Shown here: one piece after another, positions 1 to 5,396 of the stretch
Position numbering within the stretch: position 1 is the stretch's first letter
How the letters are laid out: every line of letters starts with the position of its first letter
Notes under the pieces: model-generated
The model's database searches: none
What the model was told of the DNA's origin: nothing
What the model saw: only the letters and a program-made list of their open reading frames with translations
Source of the DNA: a bacterium
GTDB taxonomy: Bacteria; Krumholzibacteriota; Krumholzibacteriia; LZORAL124-64-63
DNA: 6,066 nt
Reading direction: 5' to 3'
Assembly (NCBI GenBank): GCA_018652925.1
Contig: JABIBH010000408.1
Span: forward strand, 1 to 6,066
Made by a program: the position numbers and the translations under genes

Positions 1-574
1 CTTCACCAAACCACCTTACTCCAATATTACTGAAACCATAAAAATCATCGTTGAAATCCATAAATGCTGCAGTGTTAAAATATTCGGCAATAAATTTGCT
101 TTTGTCGCCTATCCTCGTGTCGCCACCAAGCATTACAATTATTCCACTACTGGAATGTTCATTATAGCCTTGGCTTAACGACAGATTCAAACTTCTGTCG
201 TTGTTGCCATTTCCAGCTATCAATCCCACAACGCCAAAACTGCCATCATCATAGAATGTACCATTAGCAAAAAGAGCGAGTCCGAATCGATATTCGTCTC
301 TGTCAAAAATCCGATGTTTAAATCCCGCTGAAACAAAACTGAGTTCTCCAGTAATTGGAAAATGTGTTCCGATGCTGATATTTGTGTCATCACTCACTGA
401 ATAGCCATAGTTCAGAAAAAACAGCTCCACGTCCCTGAAATACGATGACCCAGCAGGTAATGTTTGTGGTGTCGGGCAGAACATTATTGAATTAATATCA
501 GGATCCTCAACAGCGTGAGCTAAACCAGACAAACAGACACTCATCAGAATTGAAATTGCTAAAAACTTTTTCAT
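1..574 (-). CDS. Exported small beta-barrel-like protein of unknown function (partial, C-terminus beyond left edge)
   Basis: Reading leftward from an ATG at 574-572, the frame stays open for 191 codons to the window edge, so the 3' end is missing. A strong ribosome site (GGGGAG at 584-579) lies 4 nt before the ATG. Residues 1-22 form a typical Sec signal peptide: lysines at 2-3, a hydrophobic core, then LAHA before the likely cleavage site. The mature part alternates polar and hydrophobic residues in short strands separated by G/N/D turns, with many aromatics (for example FFLNYGYSVSDDTNISIGTHF). This resembles small outer-membrane barrel proteins whose strands follow an 'NYG...N.SIG' pattern. 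I infer an outer-membrane or periplasmic location; no enzymatic motif is visible. It is transcribed away from the glycosyltransferase genes and need not share their job. I am sure it is a real gene and fairly sure it is exported; the barrel assignment is tentative. Confidence 0.8.
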   Translation of the reverse strand, partial: MKKFLAISILMSVCLSGLAHAVEDPDINSIMFCPTPQTLPAGSSYFRDVELFFLNYGYSVSDDTNISIGTHFPITGELSFVSAGFKHRIFDRDEYRFGLALFANGTFYDDGSFGVVGLIAGNGNNDRSLNLSLSQGYNEHSSSGIIVMLGGDTRIGDKSKFIAEYFNTAAFMDFNDDFYGFSNIGVRWFGE

Positions 575-771
575 GACTCTCCCCTTTTTTTAACTAATAC
601 TAGTAAATTGTCTACAGTTGCAACATATATTTCTAAATGTTAGTATTTCATAGGTTCTAAAGAATCTCGTTATCAGGCCGATGATTATATTTCGCCTCGT
701 TTTACAGCAAGTTTACTCATGGTTCTCCGGTTTTGAACCTGACTTGCGTTGTTACGATTTGAAGACTCAAA
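575..771. promoter_or_regulatory. Divergent intergenic region with weak candidate promoters in both directions
   Basis: This 197-nt gap separates the divergently read exported-protein gene and the glycosyltransferase unit, so it must hold promoters for both or sit near them. The best rightward candidate is TTGCAA (618-623), a 17-nt spacer and TAGTAT (641-646), each box 4 of 6 to the sigma70 consensus. TTGCAA is its own reverse complement. Read leftward it is followed after 15 nt by another TAGTAT (602-597), a poorer spacing. A rightward transcript from this point would have a leader of about 120 nt. No terminator, riboswitch fold or long repeat was recognised here. The assignment is weak. Confidence 0.3.
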
Positions 772-2004
772 ATGGAGACAAATTTGAAGGTACTTTACAT
801 ATCAACCAATTTCACTGCTTTATCCCACACTTTTATTACACGTGAGATAAACGGACTACGAGACATTGGAGTTGACGTCAAACTTCTTTCGGTCCGTAAT
901 CCCGATACTTCTGCTGCAACAAAACCTGAGTGTGATTTATCTGGATGTAAATTTGTCTATCCTGCTTCGTTCTTTCCTGTTCTTGGTGGAGTAATCTCGA
1001 CATTCTTCCGCTCTCCATCCAGATTTATCACTGCTGCAAAAACAGCGTTTGTAAATAACGAAGATTCATTCAAGCAGAAGCTGAAGCTGTTTTATCAGAT
1101 GCTGATTGCGTGCCGATTTGCAGGCTGGATAATTAATGAAGATGTGCAACATATTCACTCGCACTTTGCTGGGTCACCCACATCATTTTCGATGTTTCTG
1201 TCAGCTCTTACAGGATGTCCGTTCACATTTACTGATCACGGTGCAGGCGTTTTTCATGATCGAATCGGTTTGAAAACAAAGTTCAGGCGCGCATCTGGTG
1301 TATCATCAATTTCAGAGTTCAATACACAATTTTATCCCCAGGTTGCAGACACAGTACCTACTACAAAAATTGTTCGATGTGGATTGCGAATGAGCGATTT
1401 TACGTTCAACCATCGACAAAAATGTAATACTCCCTTACACATTTTAGCAGTCAGCAGAATTGTTCCTAAAAAGGGATTTACTTACCTGTTTGATGGGCTT
1501 GCATATCTGGACGAAGAAGGAATTGACTGGAACTGCACTATGGTTGGTGAGGGTCCTTTGATTCCTGAACTCCAGGAAAAAGCCAAATCTCTTGGCTTTG
1601 CTGACAAAGTCACATTCACCGGCCCATTGCAACAAGGTGAAATTCGCAAACTTATGCTGGTATCCGATATGTTTGTTTTGCCTTGTGTCCTGGCTCCAGA
1701 TGGTGACATGGATGGAATCCCGGTAACACTGATGGAAGCAATGGCATGTGGTTGCCCGGTTATTTCAACAGAGCTTTCAGGTGTACCTGAGTTGGTTATC
1801 AATGATAAAACCGGTTTGCTGCTCAAACCTGAAGATGGCCTTGCGGTTGGAAAAGCTATGGCTCAACTTGCTGTAGACTCAGAGCTAACTGCAAAAATTT
1901 CCAAGGGTGGATATGATTGGGTCAACGATGAATTCAATATTAAAAAATCAGCCAGAAGAATCAGTGAGTTCTTTGCAGAGATTGCCAGCAAGAGGAAAAA
2001 TTAA
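772..2004 (+). CDS. GT4-family glycosyltransferase (WcaL-like, surface polysaccharide synthesis)
   Basis: A 410-residue retaining glycosyltransferase of the GT-B fold. The N-terminal acceptor half opens with KVLYISTNFTALSHTFITRE (residues 6-25), typical of WcaL-like enzymes, and carries HIHSHFAG (127-134) and FTDHGAGVFHD (153-163). The C-terminal donor half has ILAVSRIVPKKGF (224-236), MVGEGPL (257-263), VTFTGPL (280-286) and DGIPVTLMEAMACGCPV (314-330). The usual E-x7-E donor-site motif is D314-x7-E322; the GDM(D/E)GIP form is common in this branch. It should transfer a sugar from a nucleotide donor to a lipid-linked glycan at the cytoplasmic face of the inner membrane; donor and acceptor cannot be read from sequence. 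Length is normal for the family. ATG 772 has only a weak GAAG site (761-764); TTG 784 has GGAG at 774-777, six nt upstream, and would begin LKVLYIS. It is first of three tightly spaced genes, overlapping the next by 1 nt. Confidence 0.92.
   Translation: METNLKVLYISTNFTALSHTFITREINGLRDIGVDVKLLSVRNPDTSAATKPECDLSGCKFVYPASFFPVLGGVISTFFRSPSRFITAAKTAFVNNEDSFKQKLKLFYQMLIACRFAGWIINEDVQHIHSHFAGSPTSFSMFLSALTGCPFTFTDHGAGVFHDRIGLKTKFRRASGVSSISEFNTQFYPQVADTVPTTKIVRCGLRMSDFTFNHRQKCNTPLHILAVSRIVPKKGFTYLFDGLAYLDEEGIDWNCTMVGEGPLIPELQEKAKSLGFADKVTFTGPLQQGEIRKLMLVSDMFVLPCVLAPDGDMDGIPVTLMEAMACGCPVISTELSGVPELVINDKTGLLLKPEDGLAVGKAMAQLAVDSELTAKISKGGYDWVNDEFNIKKSARRISEFFAEIASKRKN
774..777 (+). promoter_or_regulatory. 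Shine-Dalgarno candidate favouring a TTG start at 784
   Basis: GGAG lies inside the first codons if translation begins at ATG 772, but stands 6 nt before an in-frame TTG at 784-786. Starting there would drop four residues (METN) and begin at LKVLYIS, where the conserved first strand of GT4 enzymes normally begins. The ATG has only a GAAG-like site at 761-764. The true start is therefore ambiguous between the two. Confidence 0.4.
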
Positions 2005-2819
2005 TGCCAATATTCTATTTTAGAAATGACGATGTAAATGTTCTGGATGAGGAACTTATCAATGTCACAAGACGCTGCACTGATGAAGGTGTACCAATCA
2101 CTCACACAGTTGAACCTGCTAATGTTACCGACGAGTGTATTGACTGGCTTATTGCTGAAAAATCCAAGAATCCACGACTTGTCGAATTAATGCAGCATGG
2201 CTATGACCACGTTGAAAGAGATGTTGGTGAGTTTGGTGGTAACAGATCATATGAGGATCAATTTGCTGATCTCTCTACCGGCAAACGAATCTTGCAGGAA
2301 AAGCTTGGTGACGCATATCTGCCTTGCTTGAATTTTCCCTTTGGTCCATACAACAAAAACTCTATGCGAGCGGCAGATGATCTTGGTTTCAGAATTATCT
2401 GTTCACACTATAATCATAGATTGTCACGTAGAATTATGTATGCTGTTGGACACGCATTGAATCTTGGACAAATTTTGGACAAGCATGTTTCATATCATCT
2501 TGGTACTTATCCCAGAACCGGTATGTACTGCATAGATATGGCTGTCTCATTCATCGACAAATACATCGGTGAGCATGGTAGTAATACCTGTGAATTTCAT
2601 TCTGCTGAAAAAATGGCAGAAAACATTACTCCGTTTTTGAACTTTACCCCTGTTATTGGAGTACTGCTTCACCATCGATTCCATCACACAGAAGAATCAC
2701 TTGACCTGATTACAAAAACAATCAGACATATCAAAACAATTCCTGGTGCAGAGTTTTTGAACATCGAAGAAATTTACAATAGAACTTGTCCAGATCCTGG
2801 CAAAGGTTTCAGGGAGTAA
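2004..2819 (+). CDS. NodB-fold polysaccharide deacetylase-like protein with variant motifs
   Basis: A 271-residue protein without a signal peptide, so probably cytoplasmic. It opens with YFRNDDV (residues 5-11), where D9 and D10 match the catalytic-base and metal-binding Asp pair of NodB-type deacetylases. MQHGYDH (63-69) supplies the metal-binding H65-x3-H69 pair. FPFGPYN (111-117) takes the place of motif 3, and LLHHRFHH (221-228) gives the C-terminal catalytic-His region. The layout fits the 'RxDDV ... HGxxH ... PPWN ... HH' branch seen in polysaccharide loci rather than classical chitooligosaccharide deacetylases, because the motif-3 arginine (R-P-P-Y/F-G) is absent. I infer hydrolysis of an N- or O-acetyl group on a sugar or glycan intermediate; the substrate is unknown. 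The start is well supported: ATG overlaps the previous stop as TAATG, with AGAGG (1991-1995) 8 nt upstream, implying translational coupling. It lies between two glycosyltransferases. Family confidence is good; activity is less certain. Confidence 0.82.
   Translation: MPIFYFRNDDVNVLDEELINVTRRCTDEGVPITHTVEPANVTDECIDWLIAEKSKNPRLVELMQHGYDHVERDVGEFGGNRSYEDQFADLSTGKRILQEKLGDAYLPCLNFPFGPYNKNSMRAADDLGFRIICSHYNHRLSRRIMYAVGHALNLGQILDKHVSYHLGTYPRTGMYCIDMAVSFIDKYIGEHGSNTCEFHSAEKMAENITPFLNFTPVIGVLLHHRFHHTEESLDLITKTIRHIKTIPGAEFLNIEEIYNRTCPDPGKGFRE
2811..2816 (+). promoter_or_regulatory. Ribosome binding site fixing the start at ATG 2823
   Basis: AGGGAG lies at the very end of the deacetylase gene, overlapping its last codons. 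It is 6 nt before ATG 2823 but only 3 nt before the in-frame TTG 2820, so ATG 2823 is the better start. The site's position inside the upstream gene implies coupled translation. Confidence 0.75.
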
Positions 2820-2822
2820 TTG

Positions 2823-3989
2823 ATGGATAGCCGAAAGCCTATTGTCTGCTTTGGGTGCTATGACTACTGGAACAGCAATCCTGGTAGCCCAATTCAAATA
2901 ACAGACGCAATGCACTCTGCTGGCCACAAGGTTCTCTGGATAAATAACATTGGCATGAACATGCCAAAAATCGGTAAACACGGTTTCACGCGTAGAGTAT
3001 TTCTGAAATTTAAATCCTGGCTGCGATGGCTGAAGCCTCATCGTCCAGGTTTCTACGTACTTTCTCCAATTATTTTGCCCTTATTTGGAAATCCTGCAGT
3101 TGAAAAACTGAACGAAAAATGGCTCCTCTTTCAAATTAAACTTGCCTACCTTATTCTGGGTTTAAAGCAACCTCTTGCTTTTGTATGCATGCCTTCATTT
3201 GGTAATGTTGTTGGCAAACTGAATCACTCAGGAATGATTTATTATTACACTGACAAGTATGATTCCTATCGTGATATAACTGCCAGAGCATCTATCACAG
3301 CCAGAGATCAGTTGCTTTTTGAAACTGCTGACGTTGTTCTTTGTGCATCTAAAAAAATTACGGACAGCCTTAAAAATAAGCGATCAAATGTTTACTACTT
3401 GCCGCATGCCGTTGATTTCAGGGCCTTCAACAGTGTCATGGAATCCGATACTCTAATTCCTGAAGATATGGCTGACATACCAGAACCTCGTATTGGGTAT
3501 TTTGGCTCTTTGACCGACTCAAACGATCTGGAAGTAATCCGTTATTCTGCAACTGAAGATCCTTCATTACAATTTGTGCTTATTGGCAGAGTGCTAGGTG
3601 ACTATTCAGTTATTTCCGATTTACCAAATGTCCACTTGCTTGGATTCAAGCCTTATTCGGAAATCCCACTTTACGGAAAATATTTCAATGCTGGAATTAT
3701 GAACTGGAAAATGACTGATTGGATAAAACACTGCAGCCCGGTAAAAACAAAAGAATACTTGAGCCTCGGGTTACCTGTTGTGTCTTGCCCAATTGATGAA
3801 GTTAAAAACAACTATGACGGAATTGTTGAAATTGCAGAAACCGGACCGGAATTCCTGTCAGCTATTCACAAGGTATTGCAAGAAAGCTCATCGGAATTAA
3901 AACAGATGCGAATTGATCGAATGCGTAATGAATCATGGGATATGCGCGTTCAGGAAATTTTCAAATACTACGAATCAAGCAAGTCCTGA
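2823..3989 (+). CDS. GT-B fold glycosyltransferase, divergent (TuaH/GumK-like)
   Basis: A 388-residue protein built like a two-domain GT-B glycosyltransferase. The N-terminal half has a Rossmann-like opening (KPIVCFGCYDYW, 5-16), then ITDAMHSAGHKVLWINNIG (26-44), and later YYYTDKYDSYR (140-150) followed by LLFETADVVLCASKKI (164-179), the 'E..AD.V...S..L' segment of TuaH-like enzymes. The donor half includes YLPHAVDF (192-199), PRIGYFGSL (222-230), VLIGRV (252-257), VHLLGF (270-275) and SPVKTKEYLSLGLPVVS (305-321), which replaces the usual 'NP-K-YEYLA-GKPVV' and keeps K308 and E311. A basic, hydrophobic stretch at 56-70 may help it sit on the membrane. I infer addition of one sugar to a growing glycan at the inner membrane; donor and acceptor are unknown. 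It follows the deacetylase by 3 nt and ends 15 bp inside the convergent glycosyltransferase gene. The family call is good, the exact subfamily tentative. Confidence 0.85.
   Translation: MDSRKPIVCFGCYDYWNSNPGSPIQITDAMHSAGHKVLWINNIGMNMPKIGKHGFTRRVFLKFKSWLRWLKPHRPGFYVLSPIILPLFGNPAVEKLNEKWLLFQIKLAYLILGLKQPLAFVCMPSFGNVVGKLNHSGMIYYYTDKYDSYRDITARASITARDQLLFETADVVLCASKKITDSLKNKRSNVYYLPHAVDFRAFNSVMESDTLIPEDMADIPEPRIGYFGSLTDSNDLEVIRYSATEDPSLQFVLIGRVLGDYSVISDLPNVHLLGFKPYSEIPLYGKYFNAGIMNWKMTDWIKHCSPVKTKEYLSLGLPVVSCPIDEVKNNYDGIVEIAETGPEFLSAIHKVLQESSSELKQMRIDRMRNESWDMRVQEIFKYYESSKS
3975..3989. other. Tail-to-tail gene overlap of 15 bp without a visible terminator
   Basis: The rightward glycosyltransferase stops with TGA at 3987-3989 and the leftward one with TGA read from 3977 to 3975, so their last codons share 15 bp. 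I looked for a GC-rich hairpin followed by T-runs on either strand around 3950-4060 and found none. CAAGCTTG at 4010-4017 is a bare palindrome with no loop. Transcripts from both sides probably run into each other, which could give antisense overlap. Confidence 0.75.
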
Positions 3990-5171
3990 TACTCTACCAT
4001 AAATATTTTCAAGCTTGTTTAATAAACTGTTGAAACTGAACTTTGAATTAATTGTCTCAATTGCTTCAACACTCATACTCATTCGCCTGTTTTTATCTGT
4101 TAATAATTCTGTAATCGCATTTGCTAGTCCATCAACATCGTCAAGGTCTGTTAACAACCCGTTTTTTCCGCTTTCAATCACATCAACAGTCCCCTTGATG
4201 CTACTTCCGACAGCTGGCAGACCACTTGCCATAGCCTCAAGAAGAACCAACGGCAGACCTTCATATTTTGATGGAAGGGCAAACAGGTCAGCAGACTGCA
4301 TCATCTCAGAAAGATTCATAATGTTTCCTGGAAGAAATACTGTACCTTCCAGATTCAACCTGGCAACCTGAGTTTCCAAATCAGCACGCAGCTCACCTTC
4401 ACCACCAATTACAAACTTCACGTCAGGCACTTTTTCTTTCACTATTTTTGCAGCATCAACAAGTACAGAAAAATTCTTCTGGAATGTCAATCTGCCTGCA
4501 CCAAGAACCACGAGAGTTTCCGGGGTTAGTGAAAACCCGGCTCGTACTTTATTACGCAACTGCTCTGATATCTTTTCAGGAATATCTACACCATTGGTAA
4601 CGGTGATCAGTTTTTCTCCAGGATCATTTACGCCAAGTTCTTTTATCAATGATGATCTAACTTCATCAGAACAAGCAATAACACCACCACATTTTGACAG
4701 CATGAGCTTGTATGCAATTTTCGCCAAATGCCCCTTGATACCAGAACTTCCATATTGAAATTCCTGATTGTTATGGATTGTTGGAAAACCAATCGTTACT
4801 CCAGTTATAGATAATAACAAATTCCAGAAATTTGCATGTGTCAGATGACTTTGAACAACCGCAACATTATCTGCTTTTATTTGCCTGGAAAACTTTCTAT
4901 GACCAGCAATCAGAGATACAACAAATTTGAATGGATTATTAATTTGACGCCTGTGGATATCCATAACCCTGAGAGTTACATCTGGGTCTAGCCTGTCAAC
5001 CAGTGGTCCTGTGTCGCGTAACACATATATAAAAGCAGGCTTTCCCGCCTTTGCCAGACCATTGGCAATCTGCACAGCAAGCTGCTCTGCCCCACCAACG
5101 CTAAGGTTGTCAACAAGTTGTACAACGCCAAAGTTATTATTGTTGTCAGTCAATTGATAACTCCAGTTCAC
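3975..5171 (-). CDS. GT4-family glycosyltransferase
   Basis: A 398-residue retaining GT-B glycosyltransferase. The acceptor half opens with VVQLVDNLSVGGAEQ (residues 16-30), a hallmark GT4 start, and has VVQSHLTHANFW (105-116), TIHNN (131-135), GVIACSDEVRSSLI (163-176) and VTNGVDI (191-197). The donor half has VVLGAGRLTFQKNF (221-234), FVIGGEGEL (253-261), VFLPGNI (278-284), SADLFALPSKYEG (293-305) and EGLPLVLLEAMASGLPAV (304-321), where E304-x7-E312 is the intact catalytic/donor motif. It should add a sugar to a membrane-linked glycan; specificity cannot be read. It lies opposite to the three-gene unit but probably serves the same locus. The longest frame starts at GTG 5171 with no good ribosome site. 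TTG 5153 has GGAG at 5164-5161, 7 nt upstream, and would remove six residues before the conserved start. No strong promoter was found just upstream. Confidence 0.93.
   Translation of the reverse strand: MNWSYQLTDNNNNFGVVQLVDNLSVGGAEQLAVQIANGLAKAGKPAFIYVLRDTGPLVDRLDPDVTLRVMDIHRRQINNPFKFVVSLIAGHRKFSRQIKADNVAVVQSHLTHANFWNLLLSITGVTIGFPTIHNNQEFQYGSSGIKGHLAKIAYKLMLSKCGGVIACSDEVRSSLIKELGVNDPGEKLITVTNGVDIPEKISEQLRNKVRAGFSLTPETLVVLGAGRLTFQKNFSVLVDAAKIVKEKVPDVKFVIGGEGELRADLETQVARLNLEGTVFLPGNIMNLSEMMQSADLFALPSKYEGLPLVLLEAMASGLPAVGSSIKGTVDVIESGKNGLLTDLDDVDGLANAITELLTDKNRRMSMSVEAIETINSKFSFNSLLNKLENIYGRVSGLA
5161..5164 (-). promoter_or_regulatory. Shine-Dalgarno candidate favouring a TTG start at 5153
   Basis: On the minus strand GGAG is read from 5164 to 5161, followed by 7 nt and an in-frame TTG at 5153-5151. 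The longer start, GTG 5171, has no recognisable site upstream. The TTG would give a 392-residue protein beginning LTDNNNNFGVVQLVD, still leaving the whole conserved first strand intact. Confidence 0.45.
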
Positions 5172-5315
5172 GCCACTGTGTTGATATATTCATTGCTGTT
5201 ACATCTAACATCTTGCAGTTTTCACCTTGGTTAAGTGGTTGAGTTTTCTTTAACCTGCCAAATAACTATCGGCAATAAAACATCAGCTTGAGAATCAACA
5301 GAACTGTTAGAACCA
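5172..5315. other. Leader of the leftward glycosyltransferase, with short inverted repeats
   Basis: No gene is visible here. Three small inverted repeats stand out: TGTTA-4-TAACA (5197-5210), GGTTAA-15-TTAACC (5229-5255) and TGCC-11-GGCA (5256-5274). They could be operator half-sites or arise by chance in AT-rich DNA. No convincing leftward sigma70 promoter was found, although the leftward gene should have one in or near this stretch. Confidence 0.3.
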
Positions 5316-5344
5316 TTGAATTTTGCTTAATCATGTGGTATAAT
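5316..5344 (+). promoter_or_regulatory. Sigma70-type promoter for the M14 carboxypeptidase gene
   Basis: TTGAAT (5316-5321) is a 4-of-6 match to the -35 box, followed by a 17-nt spacer and a perfect TATAAT (5339-5344). TG at 5336-5337 adds an extended -10 (TGnTATAAT). The expected start point is near 5351, giving a leader of about 46 nt before the ATG at 5397. It is the best promoter in the window and implies that the peptidase is transcribed on its own. Confidence 0.7.
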
Positions 5345-5386
5345 ACACTACCCGCCAATAAGAAACAATCCACTTCCTTGTCATCC

Positions 5387-5391
5387 GGAGG
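5387..5391 (+). promoter_or_regulatory. Ribosome binding site for the carboxypeptidase
   Basis: GGAGG is a strong Shine-Dalgarno core 5 nt before ATG 5397. A second ATG at 5392 directly abuts the site but opens a frame of only 11 codons, so 5397 is the start. Confidence 0.8.
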
Positions 5392-5396
5392 ATGAA

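Noticed and set aside
681..845. Small frame of 54 codons from ATG 681 overlapping the start of the first glycosyltransferase
   Set aside because: It has only a weak AGG upstream, overlaps the strongly supported glycosyltransferase in another frame, and its residue make-up shows no domain or signal.
1444..1826. Two minus-strand frames opposite the donor half of the first glycosyltransferase
   Set aside because: They are antisense shadows of a clear GT4 domain, with no ribosome site or recognisable protein features.
2697..3041. Minus-strand frame of 114 codons spanning the deacetylase/glycosyltransferase junction
   Set aside because: It runs antisense across two well-supported genes and has no motif.
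4010..4017. Palindrome CAAGCTTG considered as a terminator between the convergent genes
   Set aside because: It has no loop, no GC-rich stem and lies inside the coding region of the leftward gene.
4015..4371. Plus-strand frame of 118 codons inside the leftward glycosyltransferase
   Set aside because: It is antisense to the conserved donor domain; its serine/arginine-rich make-up is typical of a shadow frame.
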